Assembly (NCBI GenBank): GCA_015660855.1
Contig: JACSDG010000003.1
Coordinates: 1-53,126, forward strand
DNA: 53,126 nt
Origin: Magnetococcales bacterium
GTDB taxonomy: Bacteria; Pseudomonadota; Magnetococcia; Magnetococcales; UBA8363
Reading direction: 5' to 3'
Below the pieces are notes generated by a model, which was given only the letters and a program-made list of their open reading frames with translations, was not told where the DNA came from and ran no database searches. Shown piece by piece: positions 35,501-42,759 of the stretch. How positions within the stretch are numbered: the first letter of the stretch is position 1; each line of letters opens with the position of its first letter. A program made the translations under genes and the position numbers.

Positions 35501-37430
35501 CATTCCCCCCAGTCTGGTGGGGGATCCGTTGCGATTGGGGCAGGTATTGATCAATCTGGTCAACAATGCCATCAAGTTTACCGAGGCGGGAAAGGTTGTC
35601 GTTCATACGGAAGTGATCGAAAAAAGGGAACACCAGGTTCGACTGCGGTTTGTGGTGAGCGACACCGGCGTTGGGATGACCTTGCAACAGCAGGAGCGAT
35701 TGTTTCGTCCTTTCCACCAGGCCGATTCATCGACGACGCGAAAATATGGAGGTACGGGGCTTGGGTTGGCCATCAGTCGCCGCCTGATCGAATTGATGGA
35801 TGGAAACATTCGGGTGGAAAGTGAGCTTAATGTGGGATCCCGCTTTTTGTGTGATGTCCGTCTGGGAATTTCCGCCCAGGCGAAGGAGAGTCGGTTACAA
35901 GCGGGCAGCGAAATCAGGGGAATGAACGTATTGGTGGCCGATGACAACGAAAGTGCCCGCAATATTCTTTCCGAGTATCTCAGGTCGTTTTCTTTTCGGG
36001 TCACCGAAGTTGAAAGTGGATTGGCGGCTTTGGAACGTATCCAGAAGGCCGACAAGGGACCAGACCCGTTTGCCCTGGTGGTCATGGATTACATGATGCC
36101 GGACCTGGATGGTATCAACGCCGCGAAGAAAATACGTGCGGACCTGGGTTTGCTTCATCCTCCGGTGTTGCTCATGGCCACGGCCTATGGCAGTGATGAT
36201 GTCGTCAAGCGTGCCCTGGCGAATGCGTGTGTGGACGGCATTCTGGTCAAGCCCATTCAACAGAATGTTCTCTTTGACACTGTCATGGAAGTTTTTGGCA
36301 AGTCCAAGCCGGGAGGTGGAACCCACACCTCGACCTATGGCAGTTATCGGGATTTTGGGGCCATTTTGTCTGGTGCTCGGATCTTGTTGGTGGAAGACAA
36401 TGAAATCAACCGGCAGGTTGCCAAGGAGTTGCTGGAGCAGGCCAACATTACGGTTTTGATCGCGGAAAACGGTCGGGTGGCGTTGGATATGGTTGCCAGG
36501 GAGGCTCTTGATGGGGTGTTGATGGATGTGCAGATGCCAGTGATGGACGGAATCACCGCAACCCGAGAGATTCGCAAAGATGCTCGGTTTAGATCCCTCC
36601 CAGTGTTGGCCATGACGGCCAATGCCATGTCTGGTGACCGGGAGGAGTGCCTGGAAGCGGGAATGCAGGAGCATATTTCCAAGCCGGTGGATCCGGGTGA
36701 ATTGTTTTCCAAGCTGATTCGCTGGATCAAGCCTGCGGTACCGCAACCCATGCCGATAAAAATGGATTTTTTTCCAAAGGGGGATCGCGGTCAGGAATCC
36801 AGGCTTCCGGAAATCGCGGGCATGGACATGCAGAGCGGGTTGCGCCGCATGGGCGGAAATGTGGGTAGCTACCTGGGATTGCTGGCCAAATTTTGCGACA
36901 ACCAACAGGGCATTTGCGACGCCATCCAAAACGCATTGATTCAGGGCGACCAGGGGACGGCACGACGACTGGTTCACACATTGAAGGGAGTTTCAGCGAC
37001 CATCGGAGCGGTTGAACTCAGCGAGGGTGCCAAGGAATTGGAAGAGGCCCTGCAAACAGAGAGTTATTCAGCCCACGCGCGTCATTTGTTGGACCTGATC
37101 TCTGACAAGGTTCGTGTCACCATCGAGGCTATCCGTGAAGCCTTGGCCAAAAGCCATAAGGAGATGGCTATTGCCCACATCATGAAAGAGACACCCGAAG
37201 TTGCCGCTCGGCGTCGGGAATTATTGATGCAAGCGGCCAGACAGTTGGCCTTTTACGATGCCGCAGTGGAACAGACCCTTGCATCTTTGCGAAATGGCCT
37301 GGTTTCGGAGGCGATGGGAGAGTGGATGGACAAGATGGAGCGTCAAGTAGCCCAATATGACTTCGATGGGGCACTCGATACCCTCAGTCGATGCGCCGAG
37401 AGTTTGGGAATTGCCCTGGGGGATGCTTGA
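32565..37430 (+). CDS. Membrane hybrid sensor kinase with four PAS domains, two receivers and HPt
   Basis: A 1621-residue sensor. A first membrane helix (about 10-32) and a second (about 310-335) enclose an extracytoplasmic domain of some 275 residues. Then come PAS domains starting near 366, 491, 616 and 750. The second resembles FixL: PEPYRSKHDDYIRQY has His546 where FixL binds haem, and GREVEG keeps the Arg of its distal pocket. HisKA (SHEIRTP, His884), ATPase (INLVNNAIKF, DTGVGM, GGTGLGL), receivers with Asp1175 and Asp1321 and an HPt with His1471 ([12 protein letters not shown]) follow. The catalytic half is paralogous to the kinase at 777. I chose ATG 32565 (AGGG eight bases upstream) over ATG 32547. 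Likely an oxygen- or redox-linked phosphorelay, by inference. Confidence 0.93.
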   Translation: MIRFFSRHPVKILGLSLIAGFFCTFLPLYIAWDHSLGQNRKLLSRENELLVQNLSGSLASGIQHVQDLALLTQITGQVTRDDFKIFSKALLARRSILRVTLYMPLLFSKDLPAFNQKMTELGFAQAQEKDMQGPWMAKHSEEKVHLPIEYIEPFTTKNSELLGLDFFSHPDIEATIERSLVSGFPIFLPNFNLFPEAKNMLLVQAVYSGRKEPTTYEERKLQFSGVMALLLSTEDLITANISPELDISLSLETVPIPPERTIGHQKIFHRLDSSDSHGKIVFSRLDTRQQFFSTPWQSFHLNITKNIHWEEMDVLFLLTALIMGLAFGVLGLLFIGGMIVRTNLLTHRNEEVEQESRRQATMLKLVLDTIPVRVFWKDIHGCYLGCNQRFALDSGFQSTGEILGKTDADMPWREHAGNYRLDDYNVLSSGKAKLNIETMRTTQSGRELWLRTSKIPLPGLDGELLGILGVYEDITQRKEIEGCLREQEGRMRLVLDNAGEGIITINYSGIIESFNLAASRLFGYAADEVIGLNVKLLMPEPYRSKHDDYIRQYIKTGTGKLIDNGREVEGVRKDGTVFPIFLTVSQLKVNEELLFTGIIRDLTREKEKETELLKLSSVVENNPNAIIITDLNGNIEYVNPQFMEITGYGAREVLGKNPRILKSGLDPEKYKNLWSTIQSGQVWRGEFHNRRKDGTLYWSGATISSIVDKEGKIIRFVGVSRDITKQKENERRAREAENRREKSDMLLMMSLESIRDGFAIFDGNNRLEIWNNAFHELHDKVADLIIAGTTYDEILRAAVERGQITKSTEYRDPLLNDRVKHTDRLIQTFEEEFSGNRWIRISESQMMDGSSVVVYSDITSLKIATAEAEAAARAKSEFLANMSHEIRTPMNAVIGLSHLCLQTPLAPRQKDYIQKVYNSATSLLRIINDILDFSKIEAGRLDMEAIDFTLEEVLGNMAAVMSLKAQEKNLEFILDTAADIPPSLVGDPLRLGQVLINLVNNAIKFTEAGKVVVHTEVIEKREHQVRLRFVVSDTGVGMTLQQQERLFRPFHQADSSTTRKYGGTGLGLAISRRLIELMDGNIRVESELNVGSRFLCDVRLGISAQAKESRLQAGSEIRGMNVLVADDNESARNILSEYLRSFSFRVTEVESGLAALERIQKADKGPDPFALVVMDYMMPDLDGINAAKKIRADLGLLHPPVLLMATAYGSDDVVKRALANACVDGILVKPIQQNVLFDTVMEVFGKSKPGGGTHTSTYGSYRDFGAILSGARILLVEDNEINRQVAKELLEQANITVLIAENGRVALDMVAREALDGVLMDVQMPVMDGITATREIRKDARFRSLPVLAMTANAMSGDREECLEAGMQEHISKPVDPGELFSKLIRWIKPAVPQPMPIKMDFFPKGDRGQESRLPEIAGMDMQSGLRRMGGNVGSYLGLLAKFCDNQQGICDAIQNALIQGDQGTARRLVHTLKGVSATIGAVELSEGAKELEEALQTESYSAHARHLLDLISDKVRVTIEAIREALAKSHKEMAIAHIMKETPEVAARRRELLMQAARQLAFYDAAVEQTLASLRNGLVSEAMGEWMDKMERQVAQYDFDGALDTLSRCAESLGIALGDA

Positions 37431-37668
37431 CAAGAACCCGTCAGGCACGACGCAGTGCGAAGCGCAAAGCCCAGTCCGTCGATTCCAGAGCACGTTTGTT
37501 CAAGGAAGTCTGAAAGAAGTTTGCTGGAAAGTAACCGAACCACGCAACCGCCCGCACTGCCTCTCTATCAGAGGTACTCCGTTTATTCTGTTTTATCAAG
37601 CCATAATTATTTTCCATGGTGTTTTTTCCCCGGAAAATTTTCTCGCCTCAATTTTGACGTCCTCGGAC

Positions 37669-37857
37669 GTAACCGTTCTGTCCCTCCGTCTTTATTCTTC
37701 TTTAAAAGTATTGCGGGGGTCCGGGGGGAGGTTCTCCCCCCGGCGGAGGTTTGGAGGCGGCAGCCCACCAAGGTTTTTCTTTTGACTTTGATTTTGATTT
37801 TGATTTTCCTGCCCCCCAAGGGGGGTCAGGGGCGCAGCCCCAAGATTTTGTTTTTCT
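37669..37857 (+). repeat. Full unit of the dispersed repeat, left arm of an inverted pair
   Basis: The unit has a GTAACCGTTCTGT tip, a T-rich stretch, TATTGCGGGGGTCCGGGG, a G/C hairpin, GGCGGAGGTTTGGAGGC, CAAGGTTTTTCTTTTGACTT, a GATTTT hexamer track, then CCCCCCAAGGGGGG and GGGGCGCAGCCCC hairpins with a T-rich end. It is nearly identical over most of its length to the reverse complement of 37921-38117. Both lie in the 683-base gap between the convergent kinase and TPR genes. No protein is encoded. Confidence 0.9.
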
Positions 37858-37920
37858 TACACCTGATTTTTTATTTTGTCACAGCATCTTGATAATAAGG
37901 ACATTATACCCGTCAGGCAA

Positions 37921-38117
37921 AAGAATCAAAACCAAAACCCTGGGGCTGCGCCCCTAGACCCCCCTTGGGGGGGAAGTAAAATCAAAGTCAAAATCAAAGT
38001 CAAAAGAAAAACCTTGTGGGCTGCTGCCTCCAAACCTCCGCCGGGGGGGATGATCCCCCCCGGACCCCCGCAATAGTTTCAACCTAAAAAAAAAGGAGGG
38101 GGGAACTGAATGGTTAC
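37921..38117 (-). repeat. Full unit of the dispersed repeat, right arm of an inverted pair
   Basis: The same unit as at 37669, on the opposite strand, starting at 38117 with GTAACCATTCAGT and ending near 37921. It includes a perfect GGGGGGG-ATCAT-CCCCCCC hairpin and alternating GACTTT/GATTTT hexamers. The 63 bases between the arms (37858-37920) are AT-rich and unremarkable. The tip supplies the TAA stop codon of the TPR gene. Transcription from either side would give a very stable long hairpin and probably terminates here. Confidence 0.9.
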
Positions 38118-40615
38118 CCTCGGACAGGCCACAAAATGGAAGATTTTCCCGCAACCACTTGCTCCAACCGGTGGGTTACTTGTGCCACCACACCCATCCA
38201 ATCACCATGCGCGGGTTGGCGAAACAGACGCAGACCGGGATACCAAGGGCTGTCTTCACGGCCAAGGAGCCAACGCCAATCCGGACTGAAAGGTAAAAGC
38301 ACCCAGGCAGGACACCCCAAACTTCCAGCCAAATGAATCACCGACGTGTCCACCGCCAATACCAGATCCAAATGAGCCATCAACGCAGCCGTCTCGGCAA
38401 AATCAGTCAACTTGTCCGAATGGTCAATTAACCTCCCCGAACCGGCAAGCAAATCCAGTTCACTCCGGTCCGCCCCTTTTTGCAGATTGAAAAAACAACA
38501 ACCGGGAACATTTAATATGCGGGCAAATAATTTCGGATCCATGGAACGATTGTGATCGTTTTTATGTTGACTGTTGCCACGCCAAGCCACGCCAACCTTC
38601 AATCCGTCAACCCCCTCTAGATACCGCTGCCAGGTTGCAACCGCCACGGAATCCGCTGCCAGATAGGAGGGACGACTGGGAATGGTTTCCACTGTGACTC
38701 CCAATACCAACGGTAAACTTTGTAACGGAATCTGCAAATCCACAGGCCCCAATTTTTCGGTTTGAATTACCAAACGATCCATGCCCTGAGCACTGGTAAA
38801 CAATCTTCCCAAGGAGCGTGGACACACCACCGTCACCACCCCCCCGGCCGCTTTGACCATGGGGGCAAAGCGAATGTACTGGATACTGTCGCCAAACCCC
38901 TGTTCGCAATGTAACACGATGGACTGCCCCTCCAGAGGAGAACCATCCCATTGGGACTGGTCATACCCATGCCCGCCAAAATGCGGCATACGCCAACGCC
39001 ACTCATAACCAGGCCACCCCCCCTTGAAATCACCCGTCAATAACCGCACCAAACTTTCATTAAACCAGGCCTCGGCAAAGTCGGGTTGGTAGTGCTGCGC
39101 TGCTCGACAGGCCGCAATCGCCTCGGCAAACCGCCCCAGCTCCATGTAAGCGACCCCCAGATTGGAATAGGCCTCAAAATGTTCCGGTTTGAGGGTCAAC
39201 GCCTTCTGATAACAGGCAATGGCTTGGTCAAGCTTGCCCTGAAAGCGCAGGGCATTGCCTAGGTTGGACCAGGCTTCTGGAAAATTGGGCTTGATGTCGA
39301 GTGCTTGCCGATAAAGAGCCACGGCCTCATCCAGCCGTTTCAAATCCTGGCAGGCATTGCCCAGGTTGGACAGGGTTTCGGGATGATTGGGCCTGAGTTG
39401 TAATGCCCGTTGAAAATGGGCAATGGCCGCTTGAATATCTCCCTGTTTATGCAGCACCGCTGCCAGATTGACCAGGGCTTCCGGGTAATCCCTGCGTATT
39501 TCGAGGGCAAGGTTAAGGTTGGCGACAGCTTCATCCCGGCGTCCAAGTTTATGGCAGGCCAGTCCCAGGTTGGCCAGGGCTTCATGGAAACGTGGCTGGA
39601 TGGCCAAAGACTGGCGGTAATAACCGATGGCCTCCTCCAAGCGTCCCATTTCTTGGCAGGCATTGCCCAGGTTGGCCAGGGCTTCAAAGAAGTCGGGTTT
39701 CAACGTCAAGGCCAGACGAAACCTGGCCATGGCTTCTTCTGGTTGTCCCTGTTCCAAAAGGACAACCCCCCACATGGAAATCGCCTGGGGCATGTCGGGT
39801 CGGATGTGCAACGCCTTTTTAAATTCCTCGATGGCCTCCGGCAGTCGCCCCTGTTTACGCAAGGCATTACCCATATTGCATAAAGCCTCCGGGTGGTCCG
39901 GTTGCATGGCCAAAACTTGGCGAAACTTATCCTTGGCGGCTTCCATATCGCCTTTTTCCAAAAGCAATACCCCCAGGTTGCACAGGGCACTGCTGGCATC
40001 AGGCTTTTGTTTGAGCACCTGTCGATAGCACGCCATGGCTTCGTCCAACTGTCCCATGCCCTGATAAATGGCCCCCAGATTAGCCAAGGAACCGGGATCA
40101 TCCGGTTTGCGTGCCAGAACCTGGAGATACCGCTCCCGTCCCTGTTCCATTTCACCCAGATGTTGATGGGCCAATCCCAGATTGAACATGGTTGCCGTAT
40201 CATCGGGAAAACGTGCCAGGAGAGACATGAACGCCTGCTTGGCTTCACCAAATCGCCCCTGGGACAACAACAGCCCCCCCAAACCGGCCAACGCCCCAGG
40301 AAAGTCCGGGGTCTCTTTGATAACCTGCCGAAAACAATTTTCCGCATCATCCGCCCGCCCCAAAGATTGAAGTATAAACCCCAAATTATTGCGTGCATGG
40401 ACAAAATCAGGTTTGACCGTCAATGCCAACCGAATGGTTTCGACGGCTTCTGCATTGCGTCCCCCCTGGTGCAGGAGAATCCCCAATAGGTGCAAGGTTT
40501 CGGGCTGATGGGGATCTACGCCCAGAATTTGTCGACAGATGGCCTCGGCCTGGGCTGTTTGACCACTATCGATGGCCTGGTGTGCAAGTTCCAAAGCCTG
40601 TTGCAGATTCAACAT
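38114..40615 (-). CDS. TPR-repeat protein with GT9-like C-terminal domain
   Basis: An 833-residue protein. Residues 1 to about 530 are some fifteen 34-residue TPR units (pattern A-x-x-NLG-x-x-x-x-x-x-G-x-x-x-EA). The C-terminal 290 residues resemble the heptosyltransferase-like (GT9) fold joined to TPRs in many bacteria: LHCEQGFGDSIQYIRFAPMV, a second-domain start VGVAWRGNSQHKNDHNRS, then VDTSVIHLAGSLGCPAWVLL and PWYPGLRLFRQ. It may transfer sugars to proteins or glycans; catalysis is not proven for this type. No signal peptide. GGAG lies eight bases before ATG. The stop codon is inside a repeat tip. A link to glycosylation with the nonulosonic sugar is possible but only by proximity. Confidence 0.87.
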   Translation of the reverse strand: MLNLQQALELAHQAIDSGQTAQAEAICRQILGVDPHQPETLHLLGILLHQGGRNAEAVETIRLALTVKPDFVHARNNLGFILQSLGRADDAENCFRQVIKETPDFPGALAGLGGLLLSQGRFGEAKQAFMSLLARFPDDTATMFNLGLAHQHLGEMEQGRERYLQVLARKPDDPGSLANLGAIYQGMGQLDEAMACYRQVLKQKPDASSALCNLGVLLLEKGDMEAAKDKFRQVLAMQPDHPEALCNMGNALRKQGRLPEAIEEFKKALHIRPDMPQAISMWGVVLLEQGQPEEAMARFRLALTLKPDFFEALANLGNACQEMGRLEEAIGYYRQSLAIQPRFHEALANLGLACHKLGRRDEAVANLNLALEIRRDYPEALVNLAAVLHKQGDIQAAIAHFQRALQLRPNHPETLSNLGNACQDLKRLDEAVALYRQALDIKPNFPEAWSNLGNALRFQGKLDQAIACYQKALTLKPEHFEAYSNLGVAYMELGRFAEAIAACRAAQHYQPDFAEAWFNESLVRLLTGDFKGGWPGYEWRWRMPHFGGHGYDQSQWDGSPLEGQSIVLHCEQGFGDSIQYIRFAPMVKAAGGVVTVVCPRSLGRLFTSAQGMDRLVIQTEKLGPVDLQIPLQSLPLVLGVTVETIPSRPSYLAADSVAVATWQRYLEGVDGLKVGVAWRGNSQHKNDHNRSMDPKLFARILNVPGCCFFNLQKGADRSELDLLAGSGRLIDHSDKLTDFAETAALMAHLDLVLAVDTSVIHLAGSLGCPAWVLLPFSPDWRWLLGREDSPWYPGLRLFRQPAHGDWMGVVAQVTHRLEQVVAGKSSILWPVRG

Positions 40616-40747
40616 GGTTGGTCTCCATCAAACGGGCCACGCGGGATTGCCAGATTATGCCATGATCCCTGGCTCTTTTTTTCACGGAAATGGATAATGC
40701 CCGGCAACGATACGAGGGCAAGGTATACTTTTTCCAGGGGCCGATCG

Positions 40748-42529
40748 ATGGATGCTTCCGCTTTGCTTACCACAGTAATTCTCACCGATTCCACCACGAT
40801 CAATTTTATCATTAAAAGTGCCCTGGATTTGGATAAATTTGACGTTCACATTTTAAAATCGGCGGATCCTGATTTTTTCGCCGAGATTCTCCGACTCAAG
40901 CCCAGACTGGTCTTCATACGCACCGAACTCAGCCATGCCAAGGGAATCGATGTTTGCGACCTCGTTAAGAATTCGCCCCTATTAAAAGAAACCAGTGTTA
41001 TTTTTCTATCCTCCAATCATGATATTCGCGAGATAGCCATTGAACATCGGGCGGACCGATTCCTCAAAGTGCCATTTCAGCCACAGGACGTCAGAGACGT
41101 TACCGCCCATTTTACCGCTAGGTTGGCAACCATCCTTTACGTTGACGACAGCGACATGTTTCACAAGGTGGTCGTTCCGGCCTTGAAGGATGAAGGCTAC
41201 CGGGTTTTGGAAGCCTGGGATGGGCGTGAAGCGTTGGACATCATTGATCGCCGGGAAGAACCCATTCATCTGATCCTTTCGGATGTGGAGATGCCCGAGG
41301 TCGATGGTTTGGCCTTGTGTCAAAACGTGCGTAACAGCCTGACCGAAGACATTCCCTTTGTGTTGTTGACCTCTCTGGGGACTGAGGAGGCCATCAGCAG
41401 AGGGTTTGCGGCTGGAGCGGACGATTACATCATCAAGCCTGTCGTGATCCCGGAACTGTTGACGCGTGTAAAAAGATTGTTGACGCCTAACGCCACCAGC
41501 GAGATGGCGCGACCGGAGCGAATTTTGGTCGTTGACGATTCCGAGGTCATTCGCAACATGATTGGCAAGGCTCTCAGAACCCATGGGTTTGAAGTCGAAG
41601 AAGCCGAACATGGTTTGGCAGCTCTGAACAAAATCAGCCAGCGCAAGTATCATCTCATGGTAACCGATTATGAAATGCCCCAAATGGATGGGGTGGAACT
41701 TTGCCTGAACCTGAGAAAAATAGAAAATACATTCAACAGAATGCCCATTATTTTTGCGACATCACGGACCGGTCGGACCGATCTGGTCAAAATGCGCTCC
41801 ATTGGGATTCAGGCTTTTGTGGCCAAGCCGTTCAACTCCGACCGCATCGTTGCCGAGGTGGAGCGGGTATTGGCCGAAGCTCGATTGGAAACCAAACGCA
41901 CGGTTTTGAGTCATTATTTTGAGCATGGAAAGATTCCTCGGCTGGCAGATGCCCACAGTGGGGAAGAAACCATTGCGGATGATCAGTTTCGGATGATCCT
42001 GTATGCGGGGATCGCCAATTTTGCGCAGTTGGCCCGGAGTATGAACTCCTTGGAATTGGTGGCATTGATCAACCATTATTTCGACTGTATGGCGCAGGTC
42101 ATGGCCCGGCATGATGCCAGTCCGGAAAAATTTGTGGAGGATCGTTTTTTTACCTCCTTTGGTTGTCATGATGATGGCGGACTCAGAGCGGTATCTACGG
42201 CGGTGGACATGCTTGAAGCGGTGCAGGGACTCAACGGGAAAACGGGACACGAAATTAAAATTCGTATGGGATTACACGCCGGGCACGTCATTGTAGGCAA
42301 TATCGGTCCGCAACCCCATGATCGCAGTCTGACCTTGTTGGGCGAAAATTTACGCATCGCCCGATCATTGAAAAACGCAGCCAAGGAGAACGAAATCCTC
42401 CTCTCCGATACCGCTTTAAAGATAGTCAAGGAGGTCGTTACCACCGGGGCGGAGCAGGAAGTCCGGATTATGGGAGGGGGAACAATCCTGGTCCACCGGC
42501 TGGAATCGGTTCGTAAGGAAGCAAAGTAA
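40748..42529 (+). CDS. Triple-receiver response regulator with degenerate class III cyclase domain
   Basis: A 593-residue cytoplasmic regulator. The N-terminal receiver-like domain (about 5-125) lacks a clear acidic pocket. Two standard receivers follow: TILYVDDSD with LSDVEMPEVDG, and RILVVDDSE with VTDYEMPQMDG, each with a KP motif. Residues about 410-585 have the fold pattern of class III cyclases, but the first metal Asp is Gly421 (LYAGIANF instead of FTDxxDF), and GENLRIARSL has lost the Asn and Arg of the usual VNxAxR. It is therefore probably a non-catalytic nucleotide or protein-binding domain. ATG 40748 has AGGGG seven bases upstream; the longer open frame overlaps the divergent TPR gene and was rejected. 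Confidence 0.87.
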   Translation: MDASALLTTVILTDSTTINFIIKSALDLDKFDVHILKSADPDFFAEILRLKPRLVFIRTELSHAKGIDVCDLVKNSPLLKETSVIFLSSNHDIREIAIEHRADRFLKVPFQPQDVRDVTAHFTARLATILYVDDSDMFHKVVVPALKDEGYRVLEAWDGREALDIIDRREEPIHLILSDVEMPEVDGLALCQNVRNSLTEDIPFVLLTSLGTEEAISRGFAAGADDYIIKPVVIPELLTRVKRLLTPNATSEMARPERILVVDDSEVIRNMIGKALRTHGFEVEEAEHGLAALNKISQRKYHLMVTDYEMPQMDGVELCLNLRKIENTFNRMPIIFATSRTGRTDLVKMRSIGIQAFVAKPFNSDRIVAEVERVLAEARLETKRTVLSHYFEHGKIPRLADAHSGEETIADDQFRMILYAGIANFAQLARSMNSLELVALINHYFDCMAQVMARHDASPEKFVEDRFFTSFGCHDDGGLRAVSTAVDMLEAVQGLNGKTGHEIKIRMGLHAGHVIVGNIGPQPHDRSLTLLGENLRIARSLKNAAKENEILLSDTALKIVKEVVTTGAEQEVRIMGGGTILVHRLESVRKEAK

Positions 42530-42563
42530 ACGGGGGGGGCATCGATTTTCCGGATCGAACCCT

Positions 42564-42660
42564 CACGGGGGTCCAGGGGAGATTATCCCATATGCGCTGA
42601 CATGGACCTTTGAATAGGGCCAGCTGTGGTGGATATGTTTTCCAAAGTTTTATTTTCCAG
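42564..42660 (+). repeat. Degenerate copy of the dispersed repeat
   Basis: CACGGGGGTCCAGGGGAGAT, then ATCCC, and further on CCAAAGTTTTATTTTCC echo the core hairpin and the T-rich end of the repeat, with a changed middle. It fills much of the 230-base gap between the triple-receiver gene and the TolC-like gene. The assignment is tentative. Confidence 0.35.
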
Positions 42661-42759
42661 ACGAGAAAAATATAGAAAAATCGTTTTTCTATAGTAGCAT
42701 GGAAGTTGCATATGCTTGGGCCAGTTGGGTCGATTCCTTTCCTATAGCCTGTGCGGTGC

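Noticed and set aside
34581-35717. Long open frame (378 codons) antisense to the large hybrid kinase
   Set aside because: Its composition is that of a shadow of a coding strand (many His, Gln, Arg), with no motif or ribosome site. The same holds for the antisense frame at 35895-36977.
37780-38000. Possible CRISPR array because of GATTTT/GACTTT tandem units
   Set aside because: The units are six bases long, with no spacers and no cas genes; they are part of the dispersed repeat.
40490-40747. Upstream extension of the triple-receiver reading frame
   Set aside because: It overlaps the divergent TPR gene; ATG 40748 has AGGGG at good spacing and begins the first domain.
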